A stretch of DNA of 64,000 nucleotides from Lithospermum erythrorhizon. Its lineage: Eukaryota > Streptophyta > Magnoliopsida > Boraginales > Boraginaceae. The first letter of the stretch is position 1; each line of letters starts with the position of its first letter. The notes beneath the pieces are model-generated. The model was not told where the DNA came from. It saw nothing but the letters and a program-made list of their open reading frames with translations, and made no database searches. The DNA is taken from NCBI GenBank assembly GCA_019722365.1, contig JADFUC010000425.1:23281-87280 (forward strand), written 5' to 3'. Position numbers and translations under genes: made by a program. Shown here one piece after another: positions 37,191-47,860 of this stretch.

Positions 37191-37995
37191 GTTGAGGGTT
37201 GATTGTTTACAAGGGTTCAGATGTGATTCTGAAAGGTGCGAAAAGTGGTACTTTGTTCTGCAAGGTAGTACGTTTTCTAGCTCGGTTTGCTATGATATCG
37301 AAGAGGGGCACTTCTCGATCGCTTTCAGTGGCAAATACTCCAGTGGCTTCAAGGGTTTCGGTGGAACATCATAGGGTAGCTCAAGGATGTCCTGAGAGAA
37401 CTACCGTCTGGGTACCTTCTGAGAGGTACGACAATGGGAAGGAGTTAGCTCATGCTTTCCTGGTTGCAGAGGAACTCGGTTCTCATGTGTCATATGTTGC
37501 TGGTATTGAGACTATTCAATGGCAGGCTGTCATTGGAGAGGAGATTTCGTCACTTCAGGGGTCTGATGATCAAAGGAAGGGACTGCTCAGTACAACGTCT
37601 GGGAAAGAGAGGTGCATGACTTGCATTTCTCATGCTAGTGGGATAGAAAGTAGGCATACTTTGGTATATCTGGTTTTGGTTCTTCACACAAAGTAGATGT
37701 TGTTAGTAGTGAATATCCACAGTCAGTGGAGAGGTTTATGCGGGGGTGATCCAATAGTTTTTGACTTACCAACTGATATGTTCTGGTATTTGTCCGGTGA
37801 TAGGGCAATATGTGAGGTGGAGGTGCAGCTGAGCATTGTCTATCTCTTCTGGGTGTCATCTGGACACATCTATCACATCTGAGTACTTTCGGGTACATCT
37901 GTTTTACTATCTGAGCACTTCGGGTATATCTGGTGCACTTCTGGGAGGTTCTGGTTTTCTGACATCTGTGGAAGATTCAAGTCAAGGTGGAGATT

Positions 37996-38610
37996 TGTTG
38001 GAATTTGGTGCCTTGAATCTTTGGAATAAGTCCCACATCGAATGTTTGAGAGAAAAGTCTCAATGTTTGGTCCTATAAAAAGGCCTTAGTATCTTGGATT
38101 ATTTCTTGTCCCAACAGTTAGTGGATTTTGCTAGGCTTAGCATTACCTCAACTATTCACTCTAAAATTTAACACTACCAAATAGATATAGTAGTCTTAGA
38201 ATCTTGTGACGACCAAGGTCTTAAGTCTATTGTATTGATCCAAAATAGATAGGATAGTCTTTGTAGGTGGAGATATCCATTCTTAGGATCTTCAGAGGTA
38301 TAGTAGTTGTTGTGTGGGGTCTAAAAATAGTGAGTCTTGTAATTATATTCTAGGAATAGTGTAGCCTGTGAGTCTATTCGTCTGGGTGTAGTGATCTATA
38401 CATCTGAGACCTAAATTAGCTCAAGTTTGTAATTTGTTCCTCCATTATAGTGAAATCGGTTTTGTGGCTCTGCCCATGGATTAGTCCTAATACATTGTTA
38501 GGGATACCACGTTAAAATATTTGTCTATTTATTTTCAGTACTTTACTTAATTCCTTGTCTTAGAATTCGCATCTGTCTATTATAGCAAATTCGCTTATGC
38601 TGTTATAACA
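37996..38610 (+). repeat. Copia LTR shared by two partial elements
   Basis: A 615-base LTR runs from TGTTGGAATTTGGTG to GTTATAACA. It contains AAGTCCCACATCG and a TATA-like TATAAAAAGG about 90 bases in. It is preceded by a purine tract of one element and followed within a few bases by AGTATCAGAGC, a primer site complementary to initiator tRNA-Met, then gag of another. It thus serves as 3' LTR of the left element and 5' LTR of the right one. Confidence 0.8.
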
Positions 38611-38612
38611 AA

Positions 38613-38625
38613 CTAGTATCAGAGC
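38613..38625 (+). other. Retroelement primer binding site
   Basis: AGTATCAGAGC follows the LTR end by a few bases. It is one substitution away from the common plant copia primer site for tRNA-Met (TGGTATCAGAGC). Confidence 0.7.
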
Positions 38626-38648
38626 TTGGATTTAGATCAGCGAAGAAG

Positions 38649-39320
38649 ATGGGTGGTGAAAGTATTAAAATTGAGAAGTTCACTGGGAGAAACAGTTTCA
38701 GTCTCTGGCAAATCAAGGCAAGGGCGCTACTGAAACGAGAGGGGCTCTGGGTTCCTCTGATGAAAAATCCACCAGCACCGTTACCTGATAACATGGATAG
38801 TCTAGAGGAGAAGGCACACTCGACGTTGATTCTTGCTTTGGATGATGAGGTTATCACAGAGGTTTTGGAGGAGGATACTGCTGTCGGGTTGTGGCTCAAG
38901 CTTGAGAGTCTGTATATGATGAAGAGTTTGACGAACTACCTAGACCGTCGTAATAGTATACTATTTGATTTGCGTAATATAGATATTAAGATTGAGGATG
39001 AGAATATTGTATTGATATTGTTAACCTCTTCACCTATGTCATATGAGAACTTTAGGGAGTCTATGACAAACGGAAGAAGTTAGGTATGCACTCCATAATA
39101 GAGAATTGCGTATTAGTTGCAGTGGTGGTTCTAAGTCTAGTTCGGGTCCGCATGATGCATTAGTTGCTAATACTAGTCAGATTCGTAATACTTCGGTGGA
39201 AAAGTTTTCTAGAAGGCCGGGGAGGGGTCGAGGGAAACTGATAGTTACAATTACTGTAGGAAATTAGGACATTGAAAATTAGATTGTCTCAATAGGAGGG
39301 AGGGGATGACAAAAACTATG
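38649..39320 (+). pseudogene. Copia gag, truncated
   Basis: The 144-codon open frame starts MGGESIKIEKFTGRNSFSLW and contains the copia gag hallmarks KREGLWVPL, LDDEVITEV and LWLKLESLYM. A frame change follows at about 39080. A decayed zinc-knuckle region then reads on to about 39300, where similarity ends. No protease or pol lies to the right, so the element is truncated about 0.7 kb upstream of the SnRK2 start codon. Confidence 0.8.
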
Positions 39321-39399
39321 ATCCTTATGGAAGTAGCATAAAAAACCAACTTAATATGATAATATCATACAAGGTTGCTATGCAAATTACAAAAATCTA

Positions 39400-39504
39400 C
39401 TACGTAGTATAAACTTGACAGATTGGCATGTCTAGGCAACCCTGTAAAGCAGCAGCAGCAGCACGAGCACGAGGAGGAGGAGGAGGTGGACTCGCTGAAT
39501 CCAT
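39400..39504 (-). CDS. Possible 34-residue small ORF (poly-Pro/poly-Ala)
   Basis: On the minus strand, ATG at 39504 opens MDSASPPPPPPRARAAAAAL and the frame ends at TAG with a Cys-containing tail (QGCLDMPICQVYTT). The run arises from GGA and GCA trinucleotide repeats on the plus strand. It sits between the copia relic and the SnRK2 upstream region. It resembles no family I know and could be chance, or the first exon of a lost gene. Confidence 0.2.
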   Translation of the reverse strand: MDSASPPPPPPRARAAAAALQGCLDMPICQVYTT

Positions 39505-39884
39505 AACAATTTAGTAAATTGAGCTTAATAAACCCCACAAAACTTAAGCTTCCAAAGAATTACAATTAACTGATTCTTATTTAGATAATTAGTACTCTCT
39601 GTGGATAGAGATTCGTTGAGCTTTGTTTGATCTTATTTGTTTGATGTTCATTTTGTTGTTGCTCACATTGTGTTACTTATTCTATGAGAATATGCATCCC
39701 ACCTTCAATGTTGATGTATTATTAAATATACATGGTGTTACTTAATACGTATCAAATGTGAAATTGATGAATGATGATGATGATGTTGGTCGGCTGGTAA
39801 TAAGTAAAAGGTTTCACGAGCAAAATGATGAGGTAGCTGTACACATACACCCCCTGTCTCTGTCTCAGATCTTTCTCCCTGATT

Positions 39885-39890
39885 CACGTG
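39885..39890. promoter_or_regulatory. G-box / ABRE core upstream of SnRK2
   Basis: CACGTG within TTCACGTGAC lies about 140 bases before the SnRK2 start codon. This palindromic core binds bZIP (ABF/AREB) and bHLH factors. Since subclass III SnRK2 kinases act on ABF proteins, feedback is plausible, but this is inference from a single short motif. Confidence 0.4.
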
Positions 39891-40031
39891 ACCTCCTCGA
39901 ACACTTGATTGTTCTTCCGTTTCACGCACCCATGTCATTTTTTATATATTTATTTATTTTGCTCCATAGTTTTGCATGTATGATTGGAGTGTTGAATCCA
40001 AAGATCTGTCTCTGCAAACGATTGTTCAAAG

Positions 40032-43000
40032 ATGGATCGAACTGCAGTGACGGCAGTGTCGGGTGCAGGGATGGATATGCCGATTATGCATGATAGTGAT
40101 AGGTATGAGCTGGTCAAGGACATTGGTTCTGGGAATTTTGGAGTGGCCAGGTTGATGCGAGATAGGCAGACTAATGAACTCGTTGCTGTTAAGTATATCG
40201 AGCGAGGTGACAAGATTGATGAAAATGGACTATTTCATCCCTTTCTTAAAATTTGCTCTTCAGCTTCTTTCTTAATCTATATCTATCTATATTTATATGT
40301 ATATATTTATAAAAGTGTAGATGTGTTAAGGTGCTTAACTTAATTTTTTGTAAGAAATTATTTTCTGTTAAAATAAATTTAATTCTGAGGGCAAATAATA
40401 CCGTCCGTACTATTTTAACCCATTTTAATTGCATGGCATTAATTATTAAATTAATATTATACAACTAATGTAAAATTAACACCCTTATTATATTTACATG
40501 GCTAGATGAAAGGTTAATATGCATTTATATTGTTGAAATAATTGCTCACTATCCATAACATTTCTTGGATTAATGAATAGTTATTGGGTGCCTGTCATTT
40601 TCATGTAGATTTCTTAGAACCTGCATAGAATTATATTGAATTAAAACCAACTATTTATGATTTATATAATTATTTATTATTATGATAATTTTATAATTTA
40701 AAAATAGATTACTACATGTATTATGAATTAATTAAATAAGTTACTTGTACTAATAGTTCTTGCTCTTTGCTATTATTTGTATGTTATTATTATCTTTTTA
40801 TTATGATAATTGTATGTTAAAAAATATAAATTTATAAGTGAAGAAACATGTGCATGCATTCATAAATTTATTTATTTTGCCTTTGACTGAAAAATAAGAG
40901 AAATGGAAAGATAATGATTGTATTAGTTATCCAATATATAAGTAATTGAAAAACCACATTCGAATTATGACTTAATTCGAATAGAACTAATTAAGATGTT
41001 TTTTCTATTTTTTGTTAGATAATATTTTTACTTAAAAAATAGAACTTCAATTACAAGAATACTAATGATAATAAGACTTAAATAATTAAAAGATTAATTG
41101 ATTTCATAAATTTTAATTCATGCTAATAATAACTTAATAAAATCTTTTTAATTCATAAGTAAAACCCCCTTTTAGAGTTACAAAACTCTCACTATTTCAT
41201 TTATTGAGAGAGTTACACAAACACGTTATTCATTTATTTCTTCCGCTTCTTGGAAAGTAACAAGTAACTCTTATTGCTCCAATAATTTTTACCCATTAAT
41301 TATAATGCATTCTAAAGTCATGAAGTTTTGTGAGTTGCGCCCATCTTTACTTTTAAGCATGCAACATATAAAAATAAGTTTCCATATTATATTTCTTAAC
41401 TTTTGCCCTTACGTCTTTTGTGCGTTTCTGATATATATAAATAAATCTAGAGATGAAAGGTATAGGCAAATCAAGTTTTGCATAGGTGAAAGAAAAAGGT
41501 ACCCGCTGTGCATTATTAAAGACAATTTTTTAATTGATTATTTTCTAAATTATATTATTTTTACTAATATATGTTTAATTTGATATGTTTATTTGATTGT
41601 AAAAGCGGATCCTAATGATATCGTTGATATTTATTTCATGATATAAACTTAGAATTGAAATAAAAATTGACATTCGTTCATATGATACAAAATTTGAGAT
41701 TGAAGAGATGGCATTTGAGTTACTTGAAAGAAGGTACCTTGGCTTCACATCCATATTTCTTGGATGAGAATATAAATTTCCTCAATTAATTAATTATTTC
41801 TTACTTGTGTTTCTTCTTTGATACTTACTCAATATATATATATATGTGTGTGTGTATTATTATTATTGCATTTTTATGATGTAGTATACTTTTATAGATT
41901 ATGTGTGTTTCTTAATCCATAATCCATTCATATATAGACATATTGTTATTTCAACTACATAATGCAACTAATGATATTATTGGTGTCTTAAATAATATGG
42001 TTGTTTTTTGAAAATCATTAATTTGAATATATTTTGTCGCATTACATTGAAAATAAATATGAAATGAATTAGTTTAGAAATTACTTCAAAATATAAAGTG
42101 ATAAATTAACTATAGAATCACGATAAAAAGGAACTTTTTGAATGTAGTCTAGAATGGTTAAGTGATAATGCGATTGTTCTAGATAATCGACAACGATATA
42201 CAAATTATTTTTCTCCGACATTCAAACAAGAATTTTTAATAAATATATATAGACATTTCACAATTATAACATATAAAATAATGAATTTCAAAAATCTTTA
42301 ATCTATAAAAACTTTATATACTTATTGTTAATGCTAAGAGAAGTTAAAAATAGTAAATTTAAAAATTTATGTAGAATATTTTCCCTTAAGAAACATCTTT
42401 GTTTGAATCTTTATAAGAAAATCAATATCCAAAAATATAGTAATGAACTACATAAATTATTATTTTGATAAGTATATTATATGACTCCATATATTATAAC
42501 AAAATGGTGTGTTTCATATTAGTTATAATTAGTTAAAACTCTTAATCGGTATTTTCTTGATTTTTACAAACATAAGCTCGTCATATAACATTTCATATTA
42601 TGCCTATATAATTTTATTTATTTTTATCCGTACACAAACAAATAAATAATTGAGTTAATTAATATCCATATATTGTCTTAAGCTATAGGTTGGCAAAAGG
42701 CAACTTTATATTAAACTTGTAATATTTGATAGATCAACGATATATATTAAGGAATCAAGTGATATAATATGTACAATCAATAAGTAAGGTATGTATCAAA
42801 CACAAAGTGTATGTCATTTTACCAACAACCACGTCATCAAATTTGCTTAAAGAACAAAATTAGATAAATGCTTAAACAGCTTGAGTAATGCTTGTACATA
42901 GGAGTATACAATTTATTTTGAGAATGACAATATGTCTAGAAAGGCCAATAATGATTCTCGAGAATGGATTGAATATGAAGTATGAAAGCCGTGAAATATT

Positions 43001-45239
43001 GAAAAGGACTTAGAAATGCAAAAAAATGAGTATCCCTTGATAAGATGAAATATAAACGCGAAATCTTGAAACGATGATAAAAAGATCATACTTGATTATG
43101 GTTATTAAAAATAACAAGATCAATAAGCATGAACATATTTACACCCACGTATTTTGTTATTTAGTTTTTGTAAAAATTTGATTAAATATTTTTATATTAT
43201 AATTAAAAATGTTAATACTTTTCCCTGATATAACATTATTAATTATACACATAAATATATCGTGGATCATATTGCTACTATATATATATATGAAATCTAT
43301 TATAATCATACTAACCAAAATTAGAACTTCAAAATTGAACTAAGCAAAAGAAAAATATTTCCACAAATTATTAGAAATAAATTTGATTTCTTAAAAAAAT
43401 AATTATGAAAAATAATGATCTCGTCTGGCCTTGCTTAATATATTTCTAAGTGTATATAAATACTTGTATTGCTGCTCTCATTGTTAGGTAACATAACACA
43501 CTTATGTCATTTTAATTTGGTATAGACAAGTCTTTATTTACCTTATTAGTGTCAATTTTCTTTTATTGCTGTTCCTATGCTTGATGTATATTCGGTTTGT
43601 TTGCAGTCATTTTTTAATCTTGTTAACAGAACGTGACAAGCCATCTAATCCTCTGACGATTATATCTTTGGTTCATGTTCCCAATATATAGATTGATGAA
43701 AATGTGCAGAGGGAGATTATAAACCACCGATCATTGAGGCATCTAATGTGGGTGAAAGGTAATAAGCGTCTTTGTCATTCTCTTTCATAACTTGATCCTA
43801 TAGATTTCTGGTTTTCTTGATTTTAAGAGATTCTTCTGAGTATGATCTGTGCCCACACACATTGTGTTGTGATGGAATATGCCTCCGGGGGAGAGCTGTT
43901 CGAACGAATATGCAATGCTGGACGCTTCAGTGAGGATGAGGTTTCGACTAATCCCACCATCCATCCTGATTATCTGTAAAATCTCTGATGACTTATATCT
44001 CTACTTGAATTGTATTTGGTTGCAGGCACGTTTTTTCTTCCAGCAACTCATATCGGGAGTTAGCTATTGTCATGCCATGGTATGTCCACAAAATTGTTCT
44101 TTCTTTCTTTAAATTGAATAATGTTGGCTGTTTCTTTTTCCTAGCAAGTATGCCACAGAGATTTGAAACTAGAGAACACTTTACTGGATGGAAGCCCTGC
44201 TCCTCGATTAAAAATTTGTGATTTTGGATACTCCAAGGTACTCACTTCATAGTTCGCTAGTCTCATACTCCATTACTTCCTCCCTAGTATCTCAACTTCG
44301 TTAGGTCCCTGCCATTTATGCAGTCATCTGTGCTCCATTCTCAACCTAAGTCGACTGTTGGTACACCTGCATATATTGCACCTGAAGTTTTACTTAAAAA
44401 GGAATATGATGGCAAGGCAAGTCAATGATTTTCTTTCATTTCTGTTCTAATTATACTATTTCATTTCATTTAATTTATATCACATGCAATTTATTTCTTT
44501 ATATCTTGTAATTCTAACTTTTGCCTCGGTACATATTCATCATATAGATCGCTGATGTGTGGTCATGTGGAGTTACTCTATATGTGATGCTGGTGGGAGC
44601 ATATCCTTTCGAGGACCCTGAGGAGCCTAAGAACTTCCGGAAGACAATTCATGTACGTTTTTTATTTTATTTGAGTAAAATTTACATATGAACATATGTT
44701 GTTTGAGCAAGTAACCTCCGGGAATTGTTCATTTCGTGCAGAGAATTCTGAACGTTCAGTATTCTATTCCAGATTATGTACACATCTCACCAGAATGTCG
44801 TCATCTTATTTCAAGGATATTTGTTGCTGATCCTGCCAAGGTCAATAAGAACCTCCTTTGTTTGCATTTAGGATATTATATCATTAAGCTCTTCTAAAAT
44901 CACATCTTTCTTATATATAAATGCATGTATTTGTTGTACCAATAGAGGATAACAATTCCTGAGATACGGAACCATGAGTGGTTTCAGAAGAACCTACCAG
45001 CCGACCTTGTGGATGAAAATACAAGGAAGAATCAGTTTGATGTGCCAGAACAACCCCCACAGAGCATCGATGAGATAATGCAGATTATCACAGAGGCTAC
45101 TATTCCAGCTGCAGGGACCAATAGTCTAAATCAATATCTTACTGGTAGCCTTGACATAGACGATGACATGGACGATGACCTGGAGAGTGATCCTGATCTA
45201 GACATTGATAGCAGCGGTGAGATTGTTTATGCGATGTAA
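40032..45239 (+). CDS. SnRK2: Subclass III SnRK2 protein kinase (OST1/SnRK2.6-like)
   Basis: An ABA-activated Ser/Thr kinase, normally held off by PP2C phosphatases. Exons: 40032-40214, 43692-43758, about 43841-43940, 44026-44079, 44145-44237, 44324-44416, 44548-44652, 44742-44840 and 44946-45239. The P-loop GSGNFGVA and VAVKY lysine are in exon 1, CHRDLKLEN and CDFGYSK in exon 5, the activation loop [17 protein letters not shown] with APE in exon 6, and the Asp-rich ABA box ([20 protein letters not shown]) ends the protein at VYAM. Exons 4-8 are 54, 93, 93, 105 and 99 bases, the lengths implied by the family's conserved exon boundaries. Oddities: exon 1 lacks a GT donor after ACAAG and instead continues into a copy of the first 13 bases of exon 2. 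Exon 2 is 67 rather than 75 bases and exon 3 about 100 rather than 102, so the frame breaks there. Intron 6 uses a GC donor (AAG|GCAAGT). Intron 1 is about 3.5 kb. Confidence 0.9.
40215..43691 (+). other. Large first intron of the SnRK2 gene
   Basis: About 3.5 kb, very AT-rich, with no recognised gene; open frames up to 92 codons look random. The other introns in this gene are mostly about 65-130 bases, so an old insertion here is likely. No terminal repeats were identified. It begins with ATTGATGAAAATG, the same 13 bases that begin exon 2. Confidence 0.5.
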
Positions 45240-46300
45240 TTTGTTCAGAGTTCAGACAGGGAATACGGATTTGCATCGCCTCAAAGAGGGTTGCTAAGTT
45301 CAGTAGTGCATGATTTTAGCTTCATGTTCAGTGACTATGTTATGGTAGAGTGAGGGGATAAATTGAAGGACTTCTCTTATGTCCTTTTTATTTCCTATCC
45401 AAGAGTTGCTTCTCAACGTCATTATAGTGCGTGAACGTTCTTGACAAATATCGATATTTTATGTACTTACAATTAATTATTTATAACCAATAATATAGTA
45501 GCTTATGATAGTCTTAAAGATATCTACATGGTTGTTAAAGCTTTCTTTTGGAATGGATTTTGGTATTGAACGAGAGCAGTGAAAATCATATTATGTAATG
45601 GCTAACCTGCCAACATAAAATGCAAGTGCAACTAAGGGAAAGAAAGAAAATGAATAAAATCTTGAGAGTTGGATTCAAATTATCAGAGCATAAAAACATC
45701 GTTTGCACAAGAAATGAAGCAGTATAGGTATGATGTAGTCAGTTTTTTGGTCTTTTACAGAAGAAACTAATCAATTTACTAATGATGTACAACAATCAAG
45801 TTTTGTTTATCTGACAAATGAATCAAGTCCATCTGAAACACAATGCAACTACATCAAGGAAAGTAATATGGTCTAAAGGCCGGAGAAGATCTCAGCAGCA
45901 GCACTCTTCAATTTCTAATGGCTATGCACTACTTTCTCAGCCCGTAAACTTTGAATCATCAGCTAAACCCTACAATAAAGGGACCTAGAATGCCTGATGG
46001 TACAAAATGGGCAGGGGAAAGCCGATTAGTATCCCTGTTTGAATTTGTACACAGTTTTGGAGTACATGTTCGAGATAGATCGGTAGATGACACAGTTTTG
46101 CAATTATATTCAACATAAAATATAGATGTCACAGAAGCAAGGTAAACTTGATTGATAGACAATGAAAAAAATTGAAACAGACCCACAACTCTACTTTATG
46201 CCTTGAACAGACTCGTCAGTCATTGCTGATTATACCTATAATGGAAGTTAGAACTACAAGAGAAATCAATCCTTATTCCTCACATATGCAGAAGTCGTTC
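45240..46300. other. Convergent intergenic region
   Basis: It holds the 3' flanks of the plus-strand SnRK2 and the minus-strand transposase-derived gene. No other feature seen. Confidence 0.4.
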
Positions 46301-47566
46301 TCATCTTGAAGATAACCGTTGATACAAATCATCTGCCAAGGCCTGCCTCGCATCTTCACCAGAATAGTTGGATGACTTCTCGTTCTCCAACACTCTAGGA
46401 GGGTGCCCATTTTCCTCGGGTTCCTTCCACGGATCAGGCTCGGGCTCTCTTGCTATCTGGCACAAATTATGCAACACACAACATGCAACAATGGTTTGAG
46501 GTGCATGATTCAAACCAACATTCAAGTCCTGAAGAATCTTCCATCTCCCCTTCAACAAACCGATGGCTTCCTGGGCCACCTTCCTCCCTCTCGTCAGCGC
46601 CTCATCAAAAGCATTCTGTGCTGGAGTCCCGCTCCTATTATGTGAGAAGGGGGTAAGCAAAAAAGACAACAAAGGATACCCCGAACCCCCGATTATATAA
46701 GGCCTAACATACTCACCCCTGACATTAAGACCTTTATCCCATACAATATCACCAGAGATCAAACGATTGTACAACAAACTATCCCGGAAATGCGTAGCAA
46801 TGTCGTAGCCTCCGGGGGCCTTAACACAGACATCCCAGAAGATCTTCTTATGATCGGAAACAAGCTGAAGCAAAATAGAAGGGAAGCCATAGTGGGAATA
46901 ATAGATGGAAGGGTTAATGAGAGTGGTAGGAAGAGAGTGGAGCTTGATAGCAGAGGAGTGAATGGAACCGCACATATTAGGTAAGTGGGTGGATTCCTGG
47001 AAGCCAAGAGTGGTTTCGGAGAGACGGCGTCGGCTGACTGGGATCTTAATGAACTCAGGGTAGAGTTTGGTGGAGAGTAGGCGAGTGACCATGTTGGTTA
47101 TCTTTGAGATTAGATATGGTTCTAGGCCGTAACGTGTGGCTAGGGTTTGGGATGAGTGGCCGTGAGTGAGTCTGGAGAGGACCATAGCAACCGCGTAGTC
47201 TGAAGGCAGAGAGAGCTGCGACTCAGCAATGTATGGTTTGAGCTTATCCACCACTGTTGTGAACACTGGGTATGAGATCCCGTAGAGGGAACGCCACTGC
47301 GCGTCTCGGAGTGGCGCCTCCATTGCCCATATGTGCTCCGTCGACAGAGCCCTGAAGGCTGATACGGAGTACTCCGCCTCGGGTTTGGTAACGCCCTTGG
47401 GGTACTTGGATGAGATGTAGGTGAGGATGGTGGCTATGGTGAAGAAGAGGAGAGGTGCTGCTGATGTGGAACAGCTCAAAGATGCATCGGATGTGCTGGT
47501 GGTTGGGTCGAGGTTGTTTTGGAGGTTCAGCAGATTCGATAGCATCAGCAACAAAGACTCCTCCAT
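46301..47566 (-). CDS. PIF/Harbinger transposase-derived protein (HARBI1/ALP-like)
   Basis: An intact, intronless 421-residue frame. It has an N-terminal hydrophobic and low-complexity region (1-60), a central helical DNA-binding-like part (about 80-180; VLSRLTHGHSSQTLATRYGL), and a DDE_Tnp_4 nuclease fold (about 195-370; FWDVCVKAPGGYD, GYPLLSFLLTPF, AFDEALTRGRKVAQEAIGLL, VACCVLHNLC). In active PIF/Harbinger and HARBI1 proteins three acids form the catalytic site. Here the first is lost: CGSIHSSAI has His at about 203 where Asp is expected. D255 and E333 are kept. No inverted repeats or target duplication were seen at the gene's edges. This fits a domesticated, catalytically dead gene like plant ALP1, which works with Polycomb complexes; that role is inference. 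Confidence 0.85.
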   Translation of the reverse strand: MEESLLLMLSNLLNLQNNLDPTTSTSDASLSCSTSAAPLLFFTIATILTYISSKYPKGVTKPEAEYSVSAFRALSTEHIWAMEAPLRDAQWRSLYGISYPVFTTVVDKLKPYIAESQLSLPSDYAVAMVLSRLTHGHSSQTLATRYGLEPYLISKITNMVTRLLSTKLYPEFIKIPVSRRRLSETTLGFQESTHLPNMCGSIHSSAIKLHSLPTTLINPSIYYSHYGFPSILLQLVSDHKKIFWDVCVKAPGGYDIATHFRDSLLYNRLISGDIVWDKGLNVRGEYVRPYIIGGSGYPLLSFLLTPFSHNRSGTPAQNAFDEALTRGRKVAQEAIGLLKGRWKILQDLNVGLNHAPQTIVACCVLHNLCQIAREPEPDPWKEPEENGHPPRVLENEKSSNYSGEDARQALADDLYQRLSSR

Positions 47567-47860
47567 TTTCGTGTCAAAATGAGACTTACTACAAGAGCCA
47601 CTGCTATCTCATCACCTGCTCCGGTAACTGGTCAACGGTGCCCCGATAATCCTGAACTGTTATACACACCAAAACAGTAAAATGAACATGACAATTTTCC
47701 TGTTGTTTGGCCAGAAAACAACCAATTTTTAAATTTAATTGTATAAAAGCAATGAATTCGATTGTCTTAAAACAAACAAAGTCGATTAGTTTGATATTAA
47801 GCAAACGTTTGATTTATTAGGCTGTTCAATTCTGACGACAAATTCTTCTTTAAGCTACAA
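47567..47860. other. Upstream region of the transposase-derived gene
   Basis: Presumed promoter and 5' UTR. No clear motif. Confidence 0.3.

Larger units (their letters stand above)
35336..37995 (+). mobile_element. Truncated copia element with nested insertion
   Basis: It starts with an LTR piece (TTGGAATTTGGTGCCTTGAA at about 35339) matching the LTR at 37996. The match resumes at about 36240 (TCTATTGTATTGATCCAAG) after an inserted block. At about 36345 LTR sequence joins gag directly, so the rest of the LTR, the primer site and early gag are deleted. Late gag (36345-36700) and protease follow, then unclear pol, then a purine-rich AAGGTGGAGA before the next LTR. Confidence 0.7.

Noticed and set aside
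41305..41583. 92-codon frame in SnRK2 intron 1
   Set aside because: No family match, AT-driven composition, inside an intron.
40215..43691. Transposon insertion in SnRK2 with 13-base target duplication
   Set aside because: An intron is expected at this exact position in the family and no terminal repeats were found, so only the odd junction is reported.
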